From UBA7692 sp964650845 (lineage in GTDB: Bacteria; Bacteroidota; Bacteroidia; Chitinophagales; LD1), in contig CAZYXR010000081.1 of assembly GCA_964650845.1 (NCBI GenBank), positions 1 through 12,861 on the forward strand: a stretch of DNA of 12,861 nt, given 5' to 3'. Below are positions 5,511-12,861 of this stretch, piece by piece. Each line of letters opens with the position of its first letter. Position 1 is the first letter of the stretch. The translations under genes were made by a program, and so were the position numbers. Under the pieces are notes generated by a model. The model was given only the letters and a program-made list of their open reading frames with translations. It was not told the DNA's origin and did not search any database.

Positions 5511-6650
5511 ATGAAATTCGGAACTAAAGTTATTCATGCAGGGCAACATCCCGACCCAACTACCGGAGCCATCATGCCTCCCATTTACCAAACATCAACC
5601 TACGCACAAGAAAGCCCAGGCAACCACAAAGGTTTTGCCTACGCACGTGGCAAAAACCCTACGCGCGTGGCATTAGAAAAAAACATTGCCGCATTAGAAA
5701 ATGGCAAACACTGTCTATGTTTCAGCAGTGGCATGGGCGCTACCGATGCGGTGATAAAAATGCTTCGCCCTGGCGATGAAGTAATTACAGGCGATGATTT
5801 GTATGGCGGCAGTTACCGAATGTTTGAAATGGTATTTGCTCACTTTGGCATCAAATTTCACTACACCAATTTAAGTGATATTGAGAATGTAAAACCACCC
5901 ATCAACCAAAATACCAAATTGATATGGGTTGAAACACCAACTAACCCAACCATGCAGATTATTGATATTGAAGCCTGTGCAAAAATTGCCAAAGCCAATA
6001 ATTTACTATTGGCAGTAGATAACACTTTTGCATCGCCCTATTTGCAAAACCCTTTAGATTTTGGTGCTGATATAGTGATGCACTCTGCCACAAAATACTT
6101 GGGCGGCCATAGCGATGTAATTATGGGCACTTTGATTGTAAACGATGATGCATTGTATCAAAAGTTAGCTTTCATTCATAATTCATGCGGGGCGGTACCA
6201 GGTCCCATGGATTCATTTTTAGTATTGCGCGGAATAAAAACTTTGCACCTGCGCATGGAACGCCACTGCGCAAACGGTGAAAAAATTGCGCACTACTTGC
6301 AATCGCATCCGCGCATCGAAAAAGTGTATTGGCCGGGCTTTGAATCGCACCCCAATCATGATATTGCCAAAAAACAAATGCGTGGTTTTGGCGGTATGAT
6401 TTCTATTGTATTCAAAGACAAATCTATTGAAGAAACATTCCGTATTGCTTCATCTTTTAAAGTGTTTACACTTGCCGAATCGCTGGGTGGGGTAGAAAGT
6501 TTGGTAAATCATCCTGCAACCATGACCCACGCATCTGTACCAAAAGCCGAGCGCGAAAAAGTGGGAGTTGTAGATAATCTTTTGCGCCTAAGTTTGGGTG
6601 TGGAAGATATTGACGATTTGTTGGAAGATTTAAAGCAAGCATTGAGCTAA
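5511..6650 (+). CDS. cystathionine gamma-synthase or gamma-lyase family PLP enzyme
   Basis: This is a 379-residue soluble enzyme of the Cys/Met metabolism PLP family, which interconverts homoserine esters, cystathionine, cysteine and homocysteine. The N-terminus KFGTKVIHAGQHPDPTTGA, the YAR-NPTR segment and FSSGMGA phosphate-binding loop, WVETPTNPT, and AVDNTFASPYLQNP are typical. The PLP lysine is Lys195 in SATKYLGGHSD. The C-terminal ESLGGVESLVNHPATMTHAS and LLRLSLGVED are also typical. Gamma-synthase and gamma-lyase are too alike to separate by reading, so no symbol is given. The ATG at 5511 is preferred; an in-frame ATG at 5466 would add 15 residues that do not fit the family. The next gene starts 7 nt after the stop, which suggests co-transcription. 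A 163-nt gap upstream of the chosen start contains no clear promoter; I also looked for and did not recognise a riboswitch. Confidence 0.92.
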   Translation: MKFGTKVIHAGQHPDPTTGAIMPPIYQTSTYAQESPGNHKGFAYARGKNPTRVALEKNIAALENGKHCLCFSSGMGATDAVIKMLRPGDEVITGDDLYGGSYRMFEMVFAHFGIKFHYTNLSDIENVKPPINQNTKLIWVETPTNPTMQIIDIEACAKIAKANNLLLAVDNTFASPYLQNPLDFGADIVMHSATKYLGGHSDVIMGTLIVNDDALYQKLAFIHNSCGAVPGPMDSFLVLRGIKTLHLRMERHCANGEKIAHYLQSHPRIEKVYWPGFESHPNHDIAKKQMRGFGGMISIVFKDKSIEETFRIASSFKVFTLAESLGGVESLVNHPATMTHASVPKAEREKVGVVDNLLRLSLGVEDIDDLLEDLKQALS

Positions 6651-6657
6651 GGTTTTC

Positions 6658-7590
6658 ATGCAAGTCAATCGCAAACTTCTTTTTGTAAATTTTGGGCTTG
6701 TGTTTTTAGGGCTATTGACAATTGAAATTGCCAGCAGAGTAATTCTTGAAAACAAGTACAACCGAGGTTTCGATAGTGCCATCATTCTACCAAACAAGTA
6801 TTTCGACAGCAATGGCTTACAACCCAATGCCAAAGCAATGGTATGGGGCAAAAACTTTACCACCGACAACTTTGGATTTAGAAACACCGGAAAACCTTTC
6901 GATAAAAAGAAAAAAACGTGGCTTTTTATTGGAGATAGTGTAACACAAGGAGTTGGCGTAGATGATTCATCTACTTATGTTGCATTGGTTGCTAAACAAA
7001 CAGATTCTGTAAATGTGCTAAACTGCTCTATGATTGGCTGGAGCGCACACGACTATAATAACTTAGTAAAGTCGTTGCTTGCTGACTCTGCCAATCCCTT
7101 AAACATTTCACGCATTACCATCGGCTGGTGCTTGAATGACGTGTATGGCAAATCGAAAACAAGCGAATTGCCTAAGGTTGGCAACAAAGGTTTTATAAGT
7201 ATTGTAAGTGCTTTTTTGCAAGCAAATTATGCTACATATCAGTTAGCAAAACTGTATGCTACCCAACACTCCGACCATTATTTTCAATACGACATCAATT
7301 TCTACAAAAAAGATAACTTGTATTTAAAAGAATCGTGCGAAACATTAGCGCACCTGCAAAAACTTTGCACTACACAAGGAGTTACAGCTTCTGTTCTTTT
7401 ACTTCCATACAAGAGCATACAAAAAAACCAAGCAGCATGCAACCAACTTACGGCACTGTTAAAAGATTGCACTACCATACAAATTGATGACACTGCATTT
7501 AAAAGCAGTTTTTCGGCAGAAAATTATTTGTTTTCTGACGAAATTCATCTAAACGAATTGGGGCACAAAACCATAGCTAAGTTATTTTAG
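6658..7590 (+). CDS. membrane-anchored SGNH/GDSL-family hydrolase
   Basis: This 310-residue protein has a hydrophobic N-terminal segment (about 7-29), which is either a membrane anchor or an uncleaved signal. The catalytic domain therefore probably lies in the periplasm. The SGNH blocks are visible: GDSVTQG with nucleophile Ser94 (block I), a possible block II glycine in NCSMIGWSAHDY, GWCLND with Gly156 and Asn160 (block III), and DEIHLNELGH with Asp294 and His297 (block V). This family includes esterases, lipases and acetyl-transfer or deacetylation enzymes acting on glycans, and the sequence does not say which substrate is used here. It follows the PLP enzyme gene by 7 nt, an odd pairing for an esterase. 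Similar single-pass SGNH proteins often work in alginate or O-antigen acetylation, but no such genes are adjacent. Confidence 0.85.
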   Translation: MQVNRKLLFVNFGLVFLGLLTIEIASRVILENKYNRGFDSAIILPNKYFDSNGLQPNAKAMVWGKNFTTDNFGFRNTGKPFDKKKKTWLFIGDSVTQGVGVDDSSTYVALVAKQTDSVNVLNCSMIGWSAHDYNNLVKSLLADSANPLNISRITIGWCLNDVYGKSKTSELPKVGNKGFISIVSAFLQANYATYQLAKLYATQHSDHYFQYDINFYKKDNLYLKESCETLAHLQKLCTTQGVTASVLLLPYKSIQKNQAACNQLTALLKDCTTIQIDDTAFKSSFSAENYLFSDEIHLNELGHKTIAKLF

Positions 7591-7663
7591 CAAAACTTTA
7601 CAGCACTGGTTGTTTTTTTCGCCACACAGAAAAATAAGACCACAACAGGCTGTACAATAAAAC

Positions 7664-9049
7664 ATGAGTTACCTGCGCGAATTGCTTTGTGTATTTACTG
7701 AACAAGAGGTAAGCGACCTATTGGCGCAAGATTTTACGGGCAACGAAAAGATTGTATTAAAGTATTTGTGCGAAAAACGTTCGAATGAAAATGCCGATGA
7801 AGACTTGATGACACAGCGCGGTTTTTCGCGCAGTTATTTCGACAAACTCACCTCGATTTTATACAACAAATGTTTGCTATTTGTATCATCTGCCGAGCCA
7901 CATTTGCAGTTGGCTTTTCTCGGACGCAGACATTTGCATCCACACATTTATCATCAGCTTAAAATTCAGCAACGCTCCATACAATCGGGCAAGTTGCAAG
8001 TAGATAAAGAAGTTTATTATTTGATAGCATTTAAAACTTTGCGCCAAATGGGTTTTGAGTATTACAAACCCGAAAAAGTAAAGGAATATGGCGAACGCTA
8101 TCTTCAATCGCTAAAACATAGAACAAAAGATGAGGAATTGCGCATAGAACTGATGCATTTAAGTGTATATCTACAATACATGCGCTCTATTGGCAAAAGC
8201 AAATCGTATGAACAAAAGCTGCGCGACCGACTGATAGAGATAGAGCCATTGATAGCAAACAATAAACTGCCACGTGCCGAATACTACTATTACAATACTT
8301 TATCGTGGTTCAATGTGCACTATACCCAAAACAACAATGCAATTATTGAAAACCTAAAAAAAATGCTTGCTGCTTATGAGGCAAACAAAACTTTGTTTGT
8401 AGCGTTCGACCGCGTATTTGTAATTCGGGCACTTGCCGAAGCCTACTACGATGCAAGCGAATACGAAAAATCGTTCAACCTATATGAAGAATTATGGAAT
8501 AAACACTATGACTTAGTAAACACAAATTACTACCATCAAAGCCACTACCACGATGTAGCAATGATTACCGGGCGCAACAAAGAAGCCGAACACATACTTA
8601 AAGAGATTTTTGTAAAAACGTTGAAATTTGAAGTTACGCAGTCGCCAAAAATGAGTTCTATGTTTCAGCACATTAAACACTATCTGCTTAAAAATGAAGT
8701 GGAACTTGCAATTGAATACCTGAATGAAGGCATAGCCCACAACAACAAAAACATAATGATTTTGGATGAAATTTCGTTGCGCATTTTGCAGGTCGCCTGC
8801 TTTGTGCTTTTAAAAGATTTTTCTACCGCACAACAACTGATTTCGCGCCACAAAAAGTTTTTAGGACTAAAGCAAATAAAACCACAAGACAATGTGCTAT
8901 ATCAGTTCTTCGACATAGCCAATCAAATTATTCGCTATCACCAAAAAGGCACTCCACCTAACCCCGAAAAACTTGAAAGCATACAGCAATTCCACAAAGG
9001 CAAATTGAAAATTTATGGAATGATAATAGATAAAATGATGGGCGATTGA
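7664..9049 (+). CDS. unrecognised helical protein with TPR-like repeats
   Basis: I do not recognise this 461-residue protein. It has no signal peptide or membrane segment, is rich in Y, K, E and L, and appears almost wholly alpha-helical. Around residues 252-285 the pattern ALAEAYYDASEYEKSFNLYEEL fits a tetratricopeptide repeat. Other helix pairs, around 120-180 and 340-400, have similar spacing but weaker consensus. Such proteins usually serve as scaffolds or as sensor domains, and there is no catalytic motif. About the first 80 residues contain a possible winged-helix-like segment (EKIVLKYLCEKRSN to SYFDKLTSILYNKCLLF), which I note as a weak guess. It ends 13 nt from the converging histidine kinase gene. 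The 73 nt upstream show a T-run but no clear promoter or terminator. Confidence 0.75.
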   Translation: MSYLRELLCVFTEQEVSDLLAQDFTGNEKIVLKYLCEKRSNENADEDLMTQRGFSRSYFDKLTSILYNKCLLFVSSAEPHLQLAFLGRRHLHPHIYHQLKIQQRSIQSGKLQVDKEVYYLIAFKTLRQMGFEYYKPEKVKEYGERYLQSLKHRTKDEELRIELMHLSVYLQYMRSIGKSKSYEQKLRDRLIEIEPLIANNKLPRAEYYYYNTLSWFNVHYTQNNNAIIENLKKMLAAYEANKTLFVAFDRVFVIRALAEAYYDASEYEKSFNLYEELWNKHYDLVNTNYYHQSHYHDVAMITGRNKEAEHILKEIFVKTLKFEVTQSPKMSSMFQHIKHYLLKNEVELAIEYLNEGIAHNNKNIMILDEISLRILQVACFVLLKDFSTAQQLISRHKKFLGLKQIKPQDNVLYQFFDIANQIIRYHQKGTPPNPEKLESIQQFHKGKLKIYGMIIDKMMGD

Positions 9050-9062
9050 ACTAAAAAAACAT

Positions 9063-10445
9063 TCAAAGCGGCAGCGAAACATACACGCTTGAGCCCATGC
9101 CACTCATAGATTCCACAGTTATCTTCCCATTATGCTTTTCAATAATTTTTTTGGCAATGGTAAGCCCCAAGCCACTACCCGGAAACTCGTCAATTCTATT
9201 GAGCCGCTGAAATGGTTCAAAAATTTTGTCTTTATACTTTCGCGCCATACCAATACCATTATCGCGCACACAAATCAAAACATTCTCTCCTTCTTGTTCT
9301 GCAGCCACTTCCACTATTGCCTTCTCTCCTCTTTTAAACTTAAAAGCATTATCGAGCAGCTGTTTAAAAGATTGAATCAATAACTTTTCGTTGCCTTTCA
9401 CCTCGGGCAGTTTGTGTATAGAAATTTCAATCTGCAACTTATCGTAACCTTTTTCTGCCTCTGCCAAAGCAGCGTTAAGCACCGCGTGTAAACTCACTTT
9501 TTTATGCTCCAATGGATGCTCATCAATACTCACCATTAGCTTTATATCGCTCAGTAACTTATCCATGCGAAAAGCTGTTGCAGCAGTAAGTTCCGCATAT
9601 TCATAAGCCTGTTTATACTTGCCATTTTTAAGTTTATCCAATGTAAGTTGAGCGTAATTCACCACAGTTCGCACAGGTTCGCGCAGGTCGTGCGAAGCCA
9701 TCATCATTACATCGTGTGCAGTATTTTTTTCTTTACTATCTGCTTCTTTGGCAAATGGCTCTTCAAGTACTTGAACCATTTTAAAACTCACTCCATCCAA
9801 AACCACATAACGCGACACAATCGAAACAGTTTCGCGTGCGGCTGTACCACGCATAACACTCTTACAGGTAACGGCATCTAACAAATTTTCCACCGCTATT
9901 GCCGAAGTATCACTTACTTGATTATCGAACAAATGGGCAAAATTGGTGCGGTTGAACTCATTGGAGTCAATACCCAATCTTTCCATCGCTTTAAGATTGG
10001 CAGCAACCAAAACATCACTTCTAAAAAACATTACCGGCAGGTGAAAACGCTCGGTAAGGTGCATGGCAATATGTAACCCTTCATCATGCTTTTCGTTCTT
10101 ATCAGCATGAATTTCTTTTACCAAAAACAATGCTGCCTTTTCCTCGTTCCAATGAATAAAAGATGAACATATTTCGATAGATCCATTGCCTTCGCTTTTA
10201 ATGATTACTGTATCCGGGCTACCTTTAGCAGAATCGTACTTAAATAGTGATAAAAAATTGGTTTTAAAGTAGTTATTAGAGCAGATATTTGTAAAAGATG
10301 AAGTAGAAAACAACACTTCATTTTGAGTGTTAAGCACCAAAACCCCAAGTTTGGAATGCTCTAAAACAAGCTGCAAAGCCTGCACATCCGGTAGCGAAGC
10401 CGGAGATTTTTTATCCCAAAAAAATATGTTGTGCGTGCTTTCCAA
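9063..10445 (-). CDS. soluble PAS-type sensor histidine kinase, orphan
   Basis: This 460-residue cytoplasmic kinase has no membrane segments. Two PAS-like regions lie at about 22-110 and 125-235, inferred from spacing and from phrases such as LEHSKLGVLVLNTQNEVLF. They are followed by a HisKA domain with the H-box ASHDLREPVRTV (phospho-acceptor His252). The ATPase domain has the N-box LLDNAFKF (Asn366), G1 DNGIGM (395-400), F-box IFEPFQRL and G2 GSGLGL (423-428). All catalytic elements look intact. The kinase resembles phytochrome-like kinases in its H-box, but no chromophore domain is present. No response regulator is adjacent, so the partner is elsewhere. The start is uncertain: TTG at 10445 is the best candidate. 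The frame stays open upstream to about 10547, but without an ATG or GTG codon. It converges with the TPR-like gene with no terminator between them. Confidence 0.92.
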   Translation of the reverse strand: MESTHNIFFWDKKSPASLPDVQALQLVLEHSKLGVLVLNTQNEVLFSTSSFTNICSNNYFKTNFLSLFKYDSAKGSPDTVIIKSEGNGSIEICSSFIHWNEEKAALFLVKEIHADKNEKHDEGLHIAMHLTERFHLPVMFFRSDVLVAANLKAMERLGIDSNEFNRTNFAHLFDNQVSDTSAIAVENLLDAVTCKSVMRGTAARETVSIVSRYVVLDGVSFKMVQVLEEPFAKEADSKEKNTAHDVMMMASHDLREPVRTVVNYAQLTLDKLKNGKYKQAYEYAELTAATAFRMDKLLSDIKLMVSIDEHPLEHKKVSLHAVLNAALAEAEKGYDKLQIEISIHKLPEVKGNEKLLIQSFKQLLDNAFKFKRGEKAIVEVAAEQEGENVLICVRDNGIGMARKYKDKIFEPFQRLNRIDEFPGSGLGLTIAKKIIEKHNGKITVESMSGMGSSVYVSLPL

Positions 10446-10611
10446 AGGGTCAATTACATTAGAATGAATGGTAATATAGCAGGTGTCGGTAAAAAAATCA
10501 AGGGGGCGAAGTAAAGTGAAGAAAACTATTGCAACAAACTCATTCTTTTATTTACCACTAAAAGAAATTATCCCGCTCTTCTTTCTCTACAAATTGTTTC
10601 TTTCGCAATCA

Positions 10612-11712
10612 ATGGAATTGATTCTATGGATAGCTTTGTGCAGCACTTTCTTATTTCTGTTAATGTACTATTTAAGTTTGGGAACTCCGGTTTCTACACC
10701 CACCTTACCGCAAACTTCCACTCCACTTTCGGTAATCATTTGTGCGCATAACGAAGCCCACCAACTCGAAAAATATCTGCCGCTTGTATTAAAACAAAAC
10801 CACCCAGCCTTTGAAGTTATTGTGGTAAACGACCGTAGCACCGATAATACTGCTGCAATTTTAAGATCGCTTCAACAGCAATTCAAGCAACTAAAAACTA
10901 TAGCAGTAACAGCAAACGAAAAGAAACTCGCTGGCAAAAAAGAGTTACTGGCAAAAGCGCTGCACACAGCCATCAATGAAACAATAGTTGTTACCGATGC
11001 CGATTGCTTTCCGGCTACACACAACTGGCTAAGTACCTTATCGCAACATGTTAGCATTGAAAAAAAAATAGTATTGGGCTATTCGCCATTTACAACAGAA
11101 AGCACAAACAGCTTATTGAACAAACTGATTCGATTTGAAGCCACGCAAACAGCATGGCAATATTTTGCAAAGGCTGTGAAAGGTAAAGCATATATGGGCG
11201 TTGGTCGCAACATGCTTTTTTTAAAACACGACTATTTACATTGGCTCAAAAATGCTGAACATAAAACTGCCGGTGGCGATGACGATTTGTTTGTAAATGC
11301 CTTTGGCAATAAAAAAAATATTGCTGTGTGTTTGCATCAAGATTCATTTGTGTACACCAAACCAAAAAACACTTATTTATCGTGGTTGCAACAAAAAACC
11401 CGTCATACTCAGGCAAGTTATCACTACTTGCTCAACGATAAGTTAATACTGTTTGGCTTTGCCCTTGCTCAGTTTGGCCTATATGCAGCAAGTGCATTAT
11501 TGACTATTTTCAACCCTCATTTATGGATGATTGCAATAGGTATTGTGGCAATATTTAGCCTGATTCAAATGATGATATCGCGCAACATTTACAACACATT
11601 GCGACAACAAGACATTGTATTGTGGATACCTTTATTGCAACCGCTCTATGTTTTTTCGATAAGCCTTATATTTTTGCTTTCACTCATTAAAAGAAGCGAC
11701 ACTTGGAATTAA
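10612..11712 (+). CDS. membrane-bound family 2 glycosyltransferase
   Basis: This is a 366-residue inverting glycosyltransferase that transfers a sugar from a nucleotide-sugar donor at the inner membrane. An N-terminal membrane segment lies at about 3-23. The GT-A domain has SVIICAHNEA (40-49), VNDRSTDNT with Asp74, DxD as DAD (129-131) and GGDDD (221-225), the likely catalytic-base region. A QxxR(H) motif sits at 261-265, in place of the common QxxRW. Three membrane helices follow near the C-terminus. This plan is shared by processive synthases and by lipid-linked sugar transferases, so the acceptor cannot be told. The ATG at 10612 is preferred; a GTG at 10483 would add 43 basic and hydrophobic residues. 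The gene overlaps the sigma factor gene downstream by 10 nt, which implies translational coupling. The upstream 166 nt separate it from the divergent kinase gene. Confidence 0.9.
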   Translation: MELILWIALCSTFLFLLMYYLSLGTPVSTPTLPQTSTPLSVIICAHNEAHQLEKYLPLVLKQNHPAFEVIVVNDRSTDNTAAILRSLQQQFKQLKTIAVTANEKKLAGKKELLAKALHTAINETIVVTDADCFPATHNWLSTLSQHVSIEKKIVLGYSPFTTESTNSLLNKLIRFEATQTAWQYFAKAVKGKAYMGVGRNMLFLKHDYLHWLKNAEHKTAGGDDDLFVNAFGNKKNIAVCLHQDSFVYTKPKNTYLSWLQQKTRHTQASYHYLLNDKLILFGFALAQFGLYAASALLTIFNPHLWMIAIGIVAIFSLIQMMISRNIYNTLRQQDIVLWIPLLQPLYVFSISLIFLLSLIKRSDTWN

Positions 11713-12311
11713 ATTCAAAATTTTCACCACGGGCTAAGGAAGACTACGATTTGGTGTTGCTTGCACAACAAGGCGACCAAAAAGCATTTGGCAAATTGAT
11801 GGAGCGCTACCGCGAAAGCATTTATTTCATGGTTCTGAAAATGGTGCACAACCGCGATGATGCCGAGGATTTAACTTTAGAAGCCTTTGGTAAAGCATTC
11901 AACAATCTAAAAAACTATAGTGCCGATTACGCTTTCAGCACTTGGTTGTTTAAAATAGCTACCAATAATTGTATTGACTTTATTCGCAAAAAAAGACTGC
12001 AAACAACTTCGTTAGATAGTTCCAGTGTGGCAAATGAAGACGGAGAAACACCAACCATTGCCGTACCCGATTACAACCCCAACCCCGAGCAAACGGTTAT
12101 TAAAGAGCAACGTGCAGAACGCATTCGTTCGGTAATTGAAAAATTATCGCCCAAGTATAGACAACTGATAGAGCTTCGCTACTTTGATGAGTTGAGTTAC
12201 GAAGAAATTGCCGAACAATTAGACCTGCCATTGGGCACTGTAAAAGCTCAACTGTTTCGCGCAAAAGATATGCTGTATAACCTGCTAAAAAGCACGCAGG
12301 AGAAGTATTGA
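11703..12311 (+). CDS. ECF-type sigma-70 family RNA polymerase sigma factor
   Basis: This is a 202-residue sigma factor with only regions 2 and 4, as in the ECF group. Region 2 (about 25-97) includes DAEDLTLEAFGKAFNNL and STWLFKIATNNCIDFIRKKR, which contact core polymerase and the -10 DNA. An acidic, proline-bearing linker follows (about 100-135). Region 4 (about 143-197) has LSPKYRQLIELRYFDELSYE and a helix-turn-helix LPLGTVKAQLFRAK for -35 recognition. The start is TTG at 11703, inside the end of the glycosyltransferase gene; the first ATG in frame would remove part of region 2. The gene lies between two glycosyltransferase genes and has no anti-sigma gene beside it in this window. I recall closely similar sigma factors being widespread in Bacteroidota, though their regulon is not known to me. 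Confidence 0.93.
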   Translation: MELNSKFSPRAKEDYDLVLLAQQGDQKAFGKLMERYRESIYFMVLKMVHNRDDAEDLTLEAFGKAFNNLKNYSADYAFSTWLFKIATNNCIDFIRKKRLQTTSLDSSSVANEDGETPTIAVPDYNPNPEQTVIKEQRAERIRSVIEKLSPKYRQLIELRYFDELSYEEIAEQLDLPLGTVKAQLFRAKDMLYNLLKSTQEKY

Positions 12312-12332
12312 GACAGGTAATTTTATTACCCT

Positions 12333-12861
12333 ATGAAACTTACATTTCATAAAATCACTTCGCCTTTTTATACTATTGGCTTCATACTTTTAGTAAGTGC
12401 ATGTATGCACGCGCCACACTTTTCAAAAGATATTATTAGTGGGCATGTGTGGAGGCAAACGCAAACAATGGCAACCGTGGTTAGCTTTTATGAAGAAGAT
12501 TTCAACATTCTTAATCCACGTAGAAACGAACGAGGAAACGGCAATGGAATCTTCCGAATGGAATTTCCGCTTTATCAATGGGTAGCTGCGGCCTTACTAA
12601 AGGTTTTCGGCAATCATGTATTTGTTGTAAGGTTATTTTCATTCATCATTGGACTCTTTTCTGTTTTTGGTATTTACCGATTATTAGAAAGGTTTTTTCA
12701 AAACCAAACAAAAGCCGCAATAGGCGCATGGGCTTTTAATTTTTCACCTGCATTCTACTATTACACCATCTGCCCAATGCCCGATAACCTTGCATTGTGC
12801 TTAGGAATTTGGGGTATTGTCTTTTTCTTAACTTGGGTAAACACACACACACTCGCCTGTT
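12333..12861 (+). CDS. GT39/ArnT-like membrane glycosyltransferase, 3' truncated by the window end
   Basis: The frame is open from the ATG at 12333 to the last base, giving 176 codons. A membrane helix lies at about 12-25. A luminal loop with HVWRQTQT follows, then FNILNPRRNERG and FRMEFPLYQWVAA. Further hydrophobic helices come next (VVRLFSFIIGLFSVFGIY, AAIGAWAFNFSPAFYYY, LALCLGIWGIVFFLTWV). This pattern fits the dolichyl-phosphate-mannose or ArnT type (PMT_2) of polyprenyl-phosphate-sugar-dependent transferases, which add sugars on the outer side of the inner membrane. It starts 21 nt after the sigma factor stop, so it is probably in the same operon. The C-terminal part is missing, and the donor and acceptor are unknown. 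Residue 24 in VSAC looks like a lipobox cysteine but lies within the first membrane helix. Confidence 0.82.
   Translation, partial: MKLTFHKITSPFYTIGFILLVSACMHAPHFSKDIISGHVWRQTQTMATVVSFYEEDFNILNPRRNERGNGNGIFRMEFPLYQWVAAALLKVFGNHVFVVRLFSFIIGLFSVFGIYRLLERFFQNQTKAAIGAWAFNFSPAFYYYTICPMPDNLALCLGIWGIVFFLTWVNTHTLAC

Noticed and set aside
7591..7663. T-run at 7613-7619 after the SGNH hydrolase gene, considered as a terminator.
   Set aside because: No convincing stem can be formed directly before the Ts.
12333..12410. Lipobox-like VSAC near the N-terminus of the last gene, considered as a lipoprotein signal.
   Set aside because: The protein continues as a multi-helix GT39-type membrane enzyme; the cysteine falls in its first helix.
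1..12861. tRNA genes, CRISPR repeats, transposase genes and phage genes.
   Set aside because: No T-loop GTTCGAATCC-like sequence with cloverleaf arms, no regularly spaced repeats, and no transposase or phage motifs were found on either strand.

Overview
The window reads as chromosomal DNA of a member of the Bacteroidota, probably from a draft or metagenome assembly. The signs are a type IX secretion C-terminal sorting domain at the left edge, a PID-CTERM-like small protein, a DUF3467 protein, the sequences of L20 and L35, and promoter elements of the TTTG/TAnnTTTG type. Composition is moderately AT-rich and looks even throughout. A run of 10 Ns (1434-1443) inside ung marks an assembly join. 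I can place no order or genus with confidence.

Layout. Positions 2-259 hold the 3' end of a secreted (T9SS) protein gene, followed by a small exported protein (342-566) closed by a clear intrinsic terminator (672-705). The minus strand then carries, in transcription order, rpmI and rplT (L35, L20; 2427-1863), an intrinsic terminator (1825-1791), ung (1786-1140, interrupted by the gap) and a DUF3467 gene (1060-743). A divergent promoter region (2428-2570) separates rpmI from a plus-strand sigma-54 activator without a receiver domain (2571-3818). Next come a biotin carboxylase (3860-5347), a cystathionine gamma-synthase/lyase-type PLP enzyme (5511-6650), a membrane-anchored SGNH hydrolase (6658-7590) and an unrecognised helical TPR-like protein (7664-9049). 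A soluble histidine kinase on the minus strand (10445-9063) converges on the last of these. Divergent from the kinase is a tight plus-strand cluster: a membrane glycosyltransferase family 2 protein (10612-11712), an ECF-type sigma factor overlapping it by 10 nt (11703-12311), and the first 176 codons of a GT39/ArnT-like membrane glycosyltransferase (12333 to the window end).

How it works together. The window is mostly housekeeping: translation, base-excision repair, carboxylation and sulfur amino-acid metabolism. It also carries three regulators (sigma-54 activator, orphan histidine kinase, ECF sigma factor), none beside an obvious partner. The most coherent unit is GT2-sigma-GT39, which suggests envelope glycan synthesis co-expressed with a sigma factor. 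I see no mobile element, CRISPR array, tRNA, rRNA or defence island, and no stretch over 300 bases without a gene. I did not find a convincing new system; the notable points are odd gene arrangements and small regulatory details.
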